Numbered from the stretch's first letter, positions 38,722-49,932 are shown. The stretch: DNA of 64,000 nucleotides from Tetrahymena elliotti 4EA (GCA_000231825.2 JH720334.1:79018-143017), one strand, 5' to 3'. Numbers and translations: made by a program. Notes: generated by a model from the sequence alone, not told the origin.

Positions 38722-39217
38722 TATAAAAATAAGTTTTAGAATTAAATTTAAAAAAAAATATTAACAACTATTTATTGTTTATTATATTCCTTTTTATGAA
38801 GTCTTATTTTTTATAATCTTGAATACATAATTTAAATATTTGAAGTCTTATTTTTTATAATCTTGAATACATAATTTAAATATTTAATTTTTATTCTTAC
38901 TACAAGTTAATTTATAACTTATAAATAACTTTCAAAAATTTTTTTATGCCAAACGTAAAAATCTCTTCTTGATAATTATTCTTAAGCAAAATAAATTAAA
39001 GATATTCTATTAAATTGAAGAAAAAGAAAGAAATTATTTCAAGATAAAATTAATTTTAATATTTCTTAACTTAAAATTTTTGATAATTATTTCTCAGCAC
39101 ATCAACACAGAGAAAAGCTTAAAAAAAGTTACAATATTAACAAGGAGATAAGCAAATAAATATCATTTTTGATTGATTTTTTTTATCATTAAATTAAATT
39201 AGTTATTTCTAATTTAT
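38722..39217. other. Intergenic spacer with tandem duplication
   Basis: Lies between the REJ relic (+) and the first DUF4246 gene (-). It holds the 44-bp tandem duplicate listed separately; otherwise AT-rich and featureless. Confidence 0.6.
38797..38884. repeat. Perfect 2 x 44-bp tandem direct repeat
   Basis: The unit at 38797-38840 starts TGAAGTCTTATTTTTTATAA and is repeated without mismatch at 38841-38884. Confidence 0.95.
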
Positions 39218-40702
39218 TCAGTGTTCACAATAATTGAAGGATTGAGTATCAGTTTATTTATTTTTAGATCTTTCATACATATCCCTCATTCTGTATTGTT
39301 TAATAAATTCTAATGGTTTTGTGTATTCAACATCATTAATAGTAAAAGGTTAGTCTTCGTGATTAACAACAAAAAATGCTATTATTTTTCTCTTTAGAGG
39401 TTTATCAGTAACATTTTTTATACCTTATACTTTGTGGATATTTTAGTTAGGGAATATTACCATCAAATTTTCTTTAATATTAAGTGAACCAAGAGGAATA
39501 AGTTTATGTGGATCACACAAATATTCATAGTTGGGGCAATATTAATGTGCACCCTATTCTTGGTAGCTAGTAGGAGTAGGATAGTCATCCGAGCGAGGAG
39601 TTCTCTTAAATTTAAGCTTTCCATCAATTAGATTTTCGTCTTGTTCAATTATATAAAGGCAAGTGTATAGAATATTATCAGAAGAAAATCCTTCAACATG
39701 CCATTACCCAGTGTAAGTACTATTGGGAGCAATTTCCATTTCACTAATTTTTATTATTGCATGAATTTTTTAAGAAAAATCAACTTTAGATTTTATATCA
39801 TAAATTTTAGTTGGGTCCTAATTAGGGTCACTTTCCATTAGTTTATAGCATAAACTTTTGAAATAATTATGAGTCTCTTGTAAAGGTTTTGAAAAATAAG
39901 TCAATAAATGACCTAATTCTTACTTTAATTAACCTAATTCTGGACACTACTCAAGAGGATGAAATAACTTTCCTTGTACTTCATAAATTTATTTTGCTTC
40001 AGAGAATTCAAAAACAGTAGGTAGCCATAAAAATTAAGAATTCGAAACTTTACATTCTTTACCCCATTAGTCATATCCACTATTTTTTTTCATTCTCTTA
40101 AAATATGCTTCAATTTCCTTCTATTTTGAAGTTTTTGTATAGTCTTTATGGTAGGGTTGAAGAGACTAATGAATAATATTTCTAATTTTTACAATATCTG
40201 CTGTATTATATTATTTCTCTTTCTATAATTTGTAACTACGAAACATATTTTTTTCTTATTTTTTTAATTCTTTGTTAATAATCTATTTGAATTCGCCACT
40301 TATGCTATTTACATCTGGATGATAATCTATCAAATTATTTTTATTTTAGTAATCTATGATCAAATTAATAGCTTATTAAAGATTCTGTTTTCTCTCATAA
40401 GGGATATATTTTTCTAGGTTAGTAAGTATTTTATTTTCAGGGTTAAATCCTTCCTCAAATATGAAAGCATCAGATGCCTTTTGCTACTTAAGTTTTTAAT
40501 AGATATATTTGCAGTACTTCTTTGCTTCTACTTCACTTTTGTAATTTGCTCTATCAACATGACCGATTCCTAGAGCAATTTCTTAGCCTCCTTCCTCCTC
40601 ATATTCTCTATCTGAATCATAGATTTAATTCTAATATCTCTAGAGATCTGAAGACTTATTATAAATCTTAAATATATAATCGTTTTAATCTTTATTAAGC
40701 AT
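39218..40702 (-). CDS. DUF4246-family protein, tandem copy A
   Basis: Single exon, 494 residues, starting MLNKDQNDYIFKIYNKSS at 40702. This start is favoured because all three copies open with MLN. DUF4246 landmarks are present: VRNIIHQSLQPYHKDYT, QFLWLPTVFEFSE, FHPLEQCPELGQL, EMEIAPNSTYTGQWHVEGFS, DNILYTCLYIIEQDENL, KLKFKRTPR, FPNQNIHKVQG and KRKIIAFFVVNHEDQPFT. The conserved HVE and the later NIHKV histidine, with a downstream basic motif, suggest a jelly-roll oxygenase-like site. That is inference; no activity is established for the family. The C-terminus is RDMYERSKNKQTDTQSFNYCEH. First to be read from the right is copy C, then B, then A, all on the minus strand and intronless. Confidence 0.88.
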
Positions 40703-41240
40703 TCAATAATCTGGGTCGTTGATTAATTTTTCTTTAAATTTTATTCTTTAAAAGATTATCTGATCAAGCAAGATATCTTTATAAAATAAAAATCTGATTA
40801 ATGATAATCACTTTTTTAACTGGAGGGAAATCGAATTTGGCAAATCTAAATTTACATATTTATCTTATTGATAAGAGTTTATTGATTAACAAATAAAAAA
40901 TAATTTAATTTAAATATTTAAAAATATTTTAATTTTATAAAACATTCATATAATAAAATTGCATTAATTTATTTAATAAAACTCAAACAAAAAATTATTT
41001 TAAAATAAAAAATTTTGATTTCAAAAATTTTTGAATTTTTAGTCAGGTTTTTTAAAATGAAATTTCAGGTTTTTCTTTTATATTTATTGAGAATAAACAA
41101 AAAAATGTCAATTATTTTAAATACTTTTTTTTAAAAAATAAATAATTTGAATTTTTCTTAGTGTTTTTAAAAAAAAGCAACAATATGAAATAATGATATT
41201 AATTTGGATTACAAAAAATAAAAATAAATTAGAATATTAA
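40703..41240. other. Spacer between DUF4246 copies B and A
   Basis: Holds the 5' flank of copy A with GGAGGGAAA at 40822-40830 and the 3' flank of copy B. Otherwise A/T runs. Confidence 0.6.
40822..40830 (+). promoter_or_regulatory. GGAGGGAAA element upstream of copy A
   Basis: Lies 120 bp upstream of the copy A ATG (TTTCCCTCC on the gene strand). It is preceded on the + strand by TCTGATTAATGATAATCAC, which resembles the flank in copy B. Confidence 0.5.
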
Positions 41241-42728
41241 TCAATGCTCGCAATAATTGAATGATTAAGCTTCAGTTTGTTTATTTTTAGATCTTTCATA
41301 CATATCCCTCATTCTGTATTCTTTAATAAATTCTAATGGTTTAGTGAACTCTACATCATTAATAGTAAAGGGTTAATCTTCATGATTGACTACAAAGAAT
41401 GCAATAATTTTTCTCTTAAGAGGTTTATCAGTAATATTCTTAATACCTTTAACTTTATGGATATTTTAGTTAGGGAAAATAATCATCAAATTTTCCTTAA
41501 TGTCAAGGGAGCCTAAAGGAATGACTTTATCAGGATCGCATAAATATTCATAGTTAGGACAAAATTAATGAGCGCATTATTCTTGTTCAAATGGGTCTCC
41601 AGGAACATCATCAGAACGAGGTGTTCTCTTAAATTTAAGTTTTCCATCAACTAGATTTGAGTCGTGTTCAATTACATAAAGGCAAGTGTAAAGAATGTTA
41701 TCAGAAGAAAAACCTTCAACATGCCATTAACCAGAGTAGGTGCTGTTGGGAGCTATTTCCATTTCACTGATCTTTACAACAGCATGAATTTTTTATGAGA
41801 AATCAACTTTACTCTTAACATCTTGAATATCGTTACCATCATCAAAGTCTTCATAGTCCTACATTAGTTTGTAGTGTAATTCTTTAAAGTAATTATGAGT
41901 TTCTTGAAGAGGCTTAGAGAAATAAGTCAATAAATGGCCTAATTCTTACTTAAGTTCAATCAAATCTGGGCATTATTCAAGAGGATGGAATAGCTTGCCT
42001 TGAACTTCATAAATGTTCTTGTCTTCTGAATATTCAAAAACTGCTGGTAACCATAAAAACTCAGAAAATGATGTCTTACTATCTTTACCCCATTGATCAT
42101 ATCCTTGATTAGATTTCATTCTTTTGAAATAAGCATCAATTTCTTTTTATTTAGTAGAATTAGTGTAGTCTTTATGGTAAGGTTGGAGAGATTGATGAAT
42201 GATATTTCTAACCTTGACAATATCAGCAGTATTTTATAATTTTTCTTCTTTTGGTTAATTATATCTCCATTTTTGTTACTACTAAGCCTAAATTTCTTTG
42301 TCTACAAGATCTTTGACTTCTCCACTTATGCTATTGATATTAGGGTGATAATCAACTAAACCATTCTTTTCTTGATAACTCATAATCAAGCTAATAGCTT
42401 TTTTTAGATCTTCTTTTCTTTCATAGGGAATATATTTTTCTTGATGGGTAAGTAATTTGTTTTAAGCATCTAAGCCTTCTTCAAATATGAAAACATCATT
42501 TGCCTTTTGAGACTTAAAATCTTAATATACAGATTTGCAATATTATTTAGCCTCATTTTCACATTTATAATTCAATCTTTCCCACCTTTAATCTTCATTA
42601 CCTTCTTCTTAATCCTCCTCTTAGTTATTATTATTTCTGTTATAATAATTTTATTCTTTATAACTGTGGAGCTCAATAGATTTTTGATAAATCTTCCTGA
42701 TATACTTATTATCGTCTCTGTTTAACAT
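41241..42728 (-). CDS. DUF4246-family protein, tandem copy B
   Basis: Single exon, 495 residues, starting MLNRDDNKYIRKIYQKSIEL. After an acidic/Asn-rich insert (RNNNNQEEDQEEGNED) it follows copy A closely: EKYIPYERKEDLKKAIS, VDYHPNINSISGEVKDL, VRNIIHQSLQPYHKDYT, EFLWLPAVFEYSED, MEIAPNSTYSGQWHVEGFS near residue 330, FPNQNIHKVKGIKN near 420, and C-terminus ERSKNKQTEAQSFNYCEH. Long nucleotide tracts near the 3' end (for example about 41270-41335) are almost identical to copy A, so A and B are the most recent pair or have undergone gene conversion. Predicted soluble, with no signal peptide or TM segment. Confidence 0.88.
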
Positions 42729-43300
42729 TTATTTTTTGATGATATCTTTTTTGTTATAAATCTAAGATTTATTTAATAATTTTACAAAGTCTTTGTTAGA
42801 TTTGAATTAATTCAAAAATGAATATTCTGATTAATGATATCACACTTAAATTTGGAGGGAAAGTTAATTTTGATATGCCGAACTAAATTTTGATTATTTT
42901 ATGTGGCCAGGATAGATAGATCTTTCTATATTTACAATTTTTTAGAAATAATAATAATATATATAGATTAAAAATTACGTATTATTAAAGATACTCTTTT
43001 TCTTATTTCAAATATATTTATAATAAAAAGGATTTTTAGAAAGTAAGAAATCTTTGTAATTTTTTTAAAACAGGTTTTTAGTTTAGAAAAAGATTTATGC
43101 TCAAGATCTAAGCTATAAAATTCATATAATGCAAACATTTAAACAATTAAAGCAAATAAATATTCCAAATACTAACTCAAATAACAAAAGTTTAAAATCA
43201 ATTTATTGAATTAATTTAATTTATTTCAAAATTAGTTTTTTCAACAGATTTTATTTTAAAAATCATTTAATTAAAAGATTATCTTTCTTGAAAATTAAAC
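42729..43300. other. Spacer between DUF4246 copies C and B
   Basis: 5' flank of copy B with GGAGGGAAA at 42854-42862, then AT-rich sequence and the 3' flank of copy C. Confidence 0.6.
42854..42862 (+). promoter_or_regulatory. GGAGGGAAA element upstream of copy B
   Basis: Lies 126 bp upstream of the copy B ATG, preceded by TCTGATTAATGATATCACAC, which is almost the same flank as in copy A. Confidence 0.5.
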
Positions 43301-44764
43301 TCAATGTTCACAATAGTTAAATGCTTGAGTGTCCGTTTACTTGTTTAGAGATCTTTCATACATATCCCTAAGCCTGTAATCTTTAATAAACTCAATAGGT
43401 TTAGTAAACTCTACATCATTGATTGTGAACGGCTAGTCAACATGATTAACTATGAAAAATGCTACAATTTTTCTTTTTAATGGTTTATCTGTGGTGTTTT
43501 TAATTCCTTTGACTTTATGAATATTTTAATTAGGGAATATAATCATTAAGTTTTCTTTGATATCTAGAGATCCTAGAGGAATAAGTTTATGTGGATCGCA
43601 TAAGTATGTGTAGCTGGGACAATATGAATGAGCAGACTATTCTTGGTTTCCTCCACATGGATCATCATCTAAGCGAGTTGCTCTTTTGAATTTCAATCTT
43701 CCATCAACTAGGTTTTCATCATGCTCTAAAACATAAAGACAAGTATAGAGAATATTATCTGATGAAAAACCTTCAACGTGCCACTAACCAGAGTATGTGC
43801 TGTTAGGAGCTATTTCAAGCTCACTTATTTTGACAATAGCATGAATTTTTTCAGTGAATTTGACTTTAGATTTATTATGAATCACTTTTTCTGTACCATA
43901 ATCTTCATATTCGTTTGAAATCTTATAAGTTAGTTTTTTAAAATGATCATGAGTTTTTTTAAGAGGCTAAGAAAAATAAGTCATTAAATGATTTAATTCC
44001 AATTTAAGCTCATCAAGCTCAGGATATTTCTCTAATGGCTCAAATAATTTTCCTTCTATCTCATACATTTTTTTTTCTTTTGAGTATTGAAAAACTGCAG
44101 GAAGCCATAAAAACTAGGACAAAGAAGTTTTATATTATTTTCCCCATTAGTCTAGTCCATCAAAATCTTTAATTTATATAAAGTAAGCTTCTATCTTATC
44201 CTACTATTCAGATTTAGTATAATCTTTGTGGTAAGGCTAAAGAGATTGATGTATGATATTTCTCACTTTCACAATATCTTCTGTATTTTATTATGGTTTC
44301 TCTTCATTCTTTATTTTTTTGGATTTTTTGACTTTCGTTTATTTATCAACAAGATCTTTAATATTTCCACTGATGGAGTTTATATTTGGGTGATAATCTA
44401 CTAGGTTATTTTGCTCTTAATAGACCATAACTTTCTTTATAACATTCAGAAGATCTTCTCTTCTTTCATATGGGATATACTTTTCGTTATGAGTAAGTAT
44501 TTTAGTCTTTTGATTAGCGTCTTATTCAAAAATATAGACATCATTAGCTTTTTACTATTTTAAATCTTAGTAAACAGATTTGCAATAAGCTTTAGCTTCA
44601 TTTTAGGCTCTGTATTACCTTCTTTCCCATTTATCATTTAGATTTTCTTTTTCTGAATTATCTTCTTCATCATTTTCATCTTCGCGATCATATTAGAGAC
44701 TATTAAGTTCAACAGATTTTTAGTAAACCTTATGAATGTAATTATTTTTATCAATGTTAAGCAT
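43301..44764 (-). CDS. DUF4246-family protein, tandem copy C
   Basis: Single exon, 487 residues, starting MLNIDKNNYIHKVYQKSVEL. Same order of motifs as copies A and B: EKYIPYERREDLLNVI, VDYHPNINSISGNIKDL, VRNIIHQSLQPYHKDYT, QFLWLPAVFQYSK, ELEIAPNSTYSGQWHVEGFS, DNILYTCLYVLEHDENL, FPNQNIHKVKGIKN and KRKIVAFFIVNHVDQPFT, ending ERSLNKQTDTQAFNYCEH. It is the most divergent of the three (a Lys/Glu-rich KKSKKIKNEEKPQQ linker, MTYFSQPLKKTHDHF), suggesting it is the oldest copy of the array. Two GGAGGGAAA elements lie upstream, at 44890 and 45030. Confidence 0.88.
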
Positions 44765-44889
44765 TTTGTCTAATATTTTTTGTTATTTACTTGATAAATT
44801 ATAATTAAATTAGAAATATTTACTATTATTGTTGTATTTATATATTATTTTTTAATTAAAATTCTGATCATTTTTTACAAATATTATGA

Positions 44890-44898
44890 GGAGGGAAA
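44890..44898 (+). promoter_or_regulatory. GGAGGGAAA element upstream of copy C
   Basis: Lies 126 bp upstream of the copy C ATG, the same spacing as in copy B. Confidence 0.5.
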
Positions 44899-45029
44899 CT
44901 AAGATTTAGAAGTATTATACTATTTATTATCTTTTTTTTCAAAAGCATTCTTAGAATAATAAAAGTATTAATTAAGGAAGATCAAATCAATTTAGTAGTA
45001 TTTCTGATAACGATTTAATAATGTATTTT

Positions 45030-45038
45030 GGAGGGAAA
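45030..45038 (+). promoter_or_regulatory. Fourth GGAGGGAAA element
   Basis: Same nonamer 266 bp upstream of copy C and 215 bp upstream of the tRNA gene. It is preceded by TTCTGATAACGATTTAATAA, echoing the flank of the other copies. Confidence 0.4.
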
Positions 45039-45252
45039 TTTGAAGTTAAATTTAGTTTATTATTTAATATTTCTTTATCAAAGTTGATACATATGGCAAT
45101 TTTATATTATATTTTTAGCTTTCAAAAATTAAAAATTACATTAAATTATGATTTATTTAAAATTCAATAATTTTTTTCAAAAGAATAGAATAATTTATTA
45201 TTCACAACAAATTTACCAAAATCTAATAAAACAAGAAGAAAATATTAACGAA

Positions 45253-45336
45253 CCGAACTTAGCTCAGTTGGAAGAGCATCGGACTGTAAAGTTTGTAGTC
45301 ATCCGGTGGTCCCCGGTTCGAACCCGGGAGTTCGGA
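45253..45336 (+). tRNA. tRNA-Tyr (anticodon GTA) with 11-nt intron
   Basis: Acceptor CCGAACT pairs with AGTTCGG. The D arm is GCTCAGTTGGAAGAGC. The anticodon stem TCGGA/TCCGG encloses CTGTAA..., and the T arm is CCCGG-TTCGAAC-CCGGG; discriminator A. Eighteen nucleotides lie between the anticodon stem halves; taking a 7-nt loop (CTGTAAA) leaves 11 nt of intron just 3' of the anticodon, the canonical position. A and B box promoters are internal (TTAGCTCAGTTGG, GGTTCGAACCC). Tyr tRNA genes with short introns are widespread in eukaryotes. Anticodon GTA decodes TAT/TAC. A translated ORF across this locus is spurious. Confidence 0.95.
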
Positions 45337-45345
45337 TTTTTTTTT
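45337..45345 (+). terminator. Pol III T-run terminator of tRNA-Tyr
   Basis: Nine consecutive T directly after the discriminator base. Confidence 0.85.
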
Positions 45346-45508
45346 ATTTTAAATAAAGATTTATTGATTGAAAATTTATTGAGAAAAACAAATATACATT
45401 TTTAAATGAAAGATTTATTAAAATTAATTAGAAGGATTATAAAGTATTGTTGTTTCGAATATGAATTAGTACTATTAAATATAATATATACAAATGTAAT
45501 TTATATTT

Positions 45509-48500
45509 TCAATCTTCTATATTATCTAACTTTGGTTATATTTTTAATTTTTTTACTGTATGCTTAACAGCTTCTTTGAGGGAATCGTTATCTTTTTCTT
45601 TACTTGTTAAAATGGATTTCCAATAATAATTCTTTAAAAATTCTTTAAATCCTTCTACGAAAACAAAATTTTCTTCTCTAGCTACAGCTTTGTTAAGTTG
45701 TGTGTCTAAATCTTCTTAAGATATCCTAATAATAAAATTAAATTAGAATTTATTAAAGTAAATAAGTTAAAAAATTACTTTTTGAAGAAGTTGCCCAAAA
45801 ATATCTTAAGGAAGATGATGGTTTATTCAGATAGGTTTTCGAAATCAAAGAATTTAAGAGTTGTTATACCTAAGCTTTTAGAAGAACACAAAAGAGCAAC
45901 ATATTTAGCTAAATTGTTAATTTTTCTAATTTCTGCTCTCTCTATTAACTTAAATTAATCCCACAAGGCATATTAAAAGCTGAATTTTATTTTAGGGTTG
46001 ATTTCAATAAATTTTTATGTTAAATGACTGTAGAAAGGATTAAATTTCTTTTCTTATGCACAACATTAAATAATAACAACTGCAACTTCCTAACTTGATT
46101 TCTTAACTACCTTAAGCTTCAAAATTCTTTAAGCGGCATCTACATAATCCTCAGAACTCATTACTAACATGAAAATTCTCTTACGAGTATCAGTGGTCAT
46201 TCTGCACTTAATAGCTAATTATTCAAGTTTTCTTTTAGTTTCTTCTGTTAAATGACTAAAATCACTATCTCTGTTTTCAAAGTCTTCATTTCCTTCTTCT
46301 CCCTTGTCGTTTTAATCATGTCTGTAAGCTCCAGTTTCAAAGTAAGAATACCATCTAGGAGTATCTCTCTTGGAATTGAAAGCAAACTTAAAATCGACTG
46401 GGAATGTTTTCTTTGTTAATTTCATCCTAAATTCATAGAAAGCAATTTAAATAAATGAATAATAAATGTTTTTCTTATTACTTTTAAATAATGTTCTTCT
46501 TTAGCCAATTTATGAAGAAGTTTAATCTTTGTACTGGATCAGTCTTAAGTTTCTTGTTAAGACGAATATCATTTAAAGTTAGCATAACATACTCTATTTT
46601 TTTGGGAACTGTTTTACCTTATGCTCTAAGTTTATTAGAATATTCATCAACTTTAGTTTTAGTATTATCAATAATATTCTTCAAAATTTAAGGGTTATCA
46701 GATCTAATTTTAGCACCAACGTGTTGAACAAGGATCAAAAGAGCTTCAATAGTTCTTTAGTTGATGTTTTATAATAAATGTTCCAAATATCCAGAAATAA
46801 AATCAATGCTGACATCATCAAAAATGTAAAAGTATGAGAAAACGATAGTAACATTTCTTAATTTATTAAAGAGGGAATCTTCATTGATAGAATCTTCTTC
46901 TAATTCAGATTCTAAAGCATCTTTATTTTGAATGATATCTTAATACTAGTTTAACAGAGATTTCATTACAGGTCCAAAGCCCTCATTATCATAAATTTAA
47001 TGGATAGCACTGATAACTACAGTATTACTAGCCATAATATGTTACATAACCTTAACGGGTTCTACTGTAGTTTTCATGAAAATGTCAGATAAAATTGGTG
47101 TTACCAAATTCTTAGCATTTGATTAGAAGTTATCAAGCTATTTTTAAAATTTTATAATTTAATTAGAATGAAAAAAATTATTTTAAAATGTTTACAATTT
47201 CTTTAAAGATAATATCAATGTTAGTTTCTGAAAGTCTATTATAACCTTAGATTATTGATTTTCTAATTAAGTTCTTTTTTTCGAAATCTTTTTTTTCCAT
47301 TTCTACCAAAATTCTTTGTCTTTCCTTTTCTTCTTCAGTCATTCCTTGCTCTTTCTTTTATTATTTTTCAAGTCTCCACTTTTCTATTTCAGAGAGTTCT
47401 TTCTTTTCTTCCTACTATTTACTCTTATCATTTTTATTTTTATCCTTTTGATTATCTTATTCAGGCTATTCTTAACCTTTTGTGCCTTTTAAAATTGACT
47501 TTATTTCTTTCTTTTGAGGTTTTCTTTCTTCTTCTTTTTCCTCAATATATTCATATTCGTCTTCATCTTCATCATCTATGTCATCATAACTATCTTCATC
47601 ACCTTCTTCTAAATCATCTTCATTTTCTTCTTCTTCTTCTTCTTCCATATCACCATCACTTTCAACTTATTCTTCTTCCTCCTCTTCCATATCATCTTCT
47701 TTTAAATCACTTAATTCTTCTTCTTCTTCCTCAATTTAATTATCACTTTCTTCTGTGAATCCCTCCTAATCAGGGTTATCACTATCGTCTTCAGGGTATT
47801 TATTTGAACCATTTGCTAAAGTAATAGGAGCATTGCTCTCTTCAGCTAACTCCTTAGCTTCAGCATCTTCAAGCAAACCTTCATCTTAAAAGAAAGGCTT
47901 GTATTATTTAACATCAGTTTTAATGGATGTAGAAATATTATCTAAAAAGCTAAAAAGATCATCTTCCCAACCGTCAAGCTTAAATTCTTTGCTAAATCTT
48001 TTTTCTCCACTTTTGCCCTTTGATCTACCCAATAATTTTTCAAAATATTTAATTTCTTCATCATCCATTCTGATTTTTTCTTCCAATTATCTCTTCTCCC
48101 TTTCTTCTCTCTACTTCTCAATTGATTCAAGCTTTCTTCTTTAATATTCTTCCCTATCCTATTGATTTTTTTCTTTAGATTTCTTTTCCTTAGTGGTTTA
48201 TTCTTATATTTTCTTCATTTATTATTCTTCATATTCCTTTTGATGCTTATCTACCATAATTTATTTCTTCTATTCTTTTGTTGAAGAGAAAAATGTTTGC
48301 TTTTTTTATTTCTTCTCCATCTTTTTTATTTTTCTATTTTGCTTTCTATTAAAAACCGAAAATTACTTTTCTACTCCTTTAAGCATATCAGCATGATGAG
48401 TATCTTCTATTTCGCTAATTTTTTATAAACGTTTTAAATTTTTAGATTTTTTAATGAAACTGTAATTAAAAAAAATATTACTCGGTTTCTTTTTTTTATG

Positions 48501-48543
48501 CTAGCTATTTTTTTCCTTGTTTAGTGTTTTTATTAAATTTCAT
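45509..48543 (-). CDS. NOM1: NOM1/Sgd1-like nucleolar MIF4G-MA3 protein
   Basis: Ribosome-biogenesis factor of the nucleolus; yeast Sgd1 is needed for 18S rRNA maturation. A basic N-terminus and coiled coil (QQMKKIQEQTTKEKKSKEK) lead to the family block DDEEIKYFEKLLG...DGWEDDLFSFLDNI. A long acidic Glu/Asp/Ser tract follows. A MIF4G domain comes next (IRKSIIQGYNRLSETNIDII; IYDNEGFGPVMKSLLNQY; KKIEYVMLTLNDIRLNKKL), then an MA3 domain (RKRIFMLVMSSEDYVDAAQRI; EVAVVIIQCCAQEKKFNPFY; KFSFQYALWDQFKLI). It ends KPKLDNIED-ish at TGA 45509-45511. Introns are seen at 45726-45778 (phase closes), about 46425-46480 and about 47138-47190. A 22-nt intron (48460-48481) is needed to reach the ATG at 48543; otherwise the start is an internal Met near 48390. 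Confidence 0.88.
45726..45778 (-). other. 53-nt intron in the NOM1-like gene
   Basis: Donor AAAAA|GTAATTTT and acceptor TTATTAG|GATATC. Joining yields FFKKISQEDLDTQLNKAV in frame. Confidence 0.75.
48460..48481 (-). other. Candidate 22-nt micro-intron
   Basis: Begins GTAATATT and ends AATTACAG. Removal joins KKETD to FIKKSKNLKRLQ with the correct phase. Without it the upstream frame reaches TGA. Confidence 0.45.
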
Positions 48544-48885
48544 TTCTGATAAGTTGTTTTGATTGTAAAATATCTACTTTGTTATTTATTATTAATATGA
48601 TTAATACAATATGTGATTTTTACTTGTATTTATTAATAATTTGTAATATTTATTTCTATGTTTATTTTTATCCAAAACTACATTTAACAATTAATAATAT
48701 ATAAGCAATCAATATAAACCAAAGATAGCAAAAGATATTTTAATAGATCTACTAACCAATTAATAAACAAACAAATAAATAATTTATTTCTAATAATTAA
48801 TAAAAATTTGCAAAATTTACAATTTCAAATTTATAAAAAACTATTGTATTTAATTACTTTTATGAGTTAATAATTGATTTAAACT
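48544..48885. other. Divergent promoter region
   Basis: 342 bp of AT-rich sequence between the NOM1-like gene (-) and the helical-protein gene (+). No specific element recognised. Confidence 0.5.
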
Positions 48886-49932
48886 ATGCTAAAAGTTTCA
48901 GAAATATTTGAAACTGTAACAAATAATAATTAGAGTTGGCAAGAAATACCAAAATTAATTGAATAGAAGCTATTTGGAATGGGTACTAGATAAATTATCA
49001 GCATCATTTTTCATTTATTAGTAAAAATTGAAAAGAGTAATGAACAAGGTATTCAAATTTGTAATATCCTTCAGTTCACTTCAGACTTAAACAAAAAAAT
49101 GATCGAAATATTTGAAAATTAATATTTAGACAATCTACAATTCTAAGAATTGGATATAGTAGAATTACTGAATATACTTAAAATAGTTACTCAGAATAAA
49201 ATTAACTCAAGTAATTAAAAAAAAGTGATTTAGAGGAGTTTTTAAATAATTTAAATTTTAGAAACAAGCATTGAAAATATTTCAAATGAAATTCTTAAAT
49301 TAGAAATCTAAGCCAAATATTTAGAATTAACATTTCATCTGATAAACAAAAATGAATTAAGTTAGTAAGAGTTAAATTTAGATTAATTGTATTTTATTGA
49401 AAAAATTTTAAGAAAGTAAGTTAGATTCTTGAAGCTAAAAACTATTTCAATTATAGGATAAAAATAATAAATTTTTTTACAAGATAATCACTAATTCATT
49501 AAAAATAAATACTAGAATATAATTTATTGCTCTTCACTATTAATAATAATTTAGATTTTTTTAATAGAGAGAAAATAATAGCATAATTTTGAAATAAAAA
49601 ATGAAATAATCTCTTATTGGAAATACATTCAATTAACTTTTAACAAAAATAAATCTTAGAAAAGATTAATAAATATTTTCTAGTTAATATGCTAATTCGT
49701 AATAATTTAAAATGACAGCTTGTTTAATATTATTTTAAAGTTAATTGCTTAAAATAATGATATTCTTTAAAAAAAATTGACAGGTTGGGATTTAGAATCA
49801 ACTATATTGATATTTGAAGAAGAAACTTTAGTTGATCTACTCATAAATGATTAATCTTTGTTAGAAATATTTAAAAAAATAAATTTTTAAGCTAATAAAT
49901 TCCCTAAACTTAAGAAAATATTACTTCAATGA
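48886..49932 (+). CDS. Unknown helical protein, 348 residues
   Basis: Single exon from ATG 48886 (MLKVSEIFETVTNNNQSWQE) to TGA 49930-49932, exactly 349 codons without an internal TGA. That length is very unlikely by chance here. Leu/Ile/Asn/Gln/Lys-rich with regularly spaced helical segments (QIISIIFHLLVKIEKSNEQG; LDIVELLNILKIVTQ; SSLLIIIQIFLIER; LTGWDLESTILIFEEETLVD), which suggests an all-alpha, possibly ARM/HEAT-like fold. No signal peptide, no clear TM segment and no catalytic motif. Not assigned to a family. It is transcribed divergently from the NOM1-like gene. Confidence 0.7.

Larger units (their letters stand above)
44765..45252. other. Spacer between copy C and the tRNA gene
   Basis: Holds two GGAGGGAAA elements (44890 and 45030) and the 5' flank of the oppositely oriented tRNA-Tyr gene. 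Otherwise AT-rich. Confidence 0.6.

Noticed and set aside
45148..45405. 85-codon + ORF
   Set aside because: It runs straight through the tRNA-Tyr gene and its T-run terminator; the translation is meaningless.
47480..47758. 92-codon + ORF rich in Leu and His
   Set aside because: Antisense of the acidic Glu/Asp tract of the NOM1-like gene (GAA/GAT repeats read as TTC/ATC).
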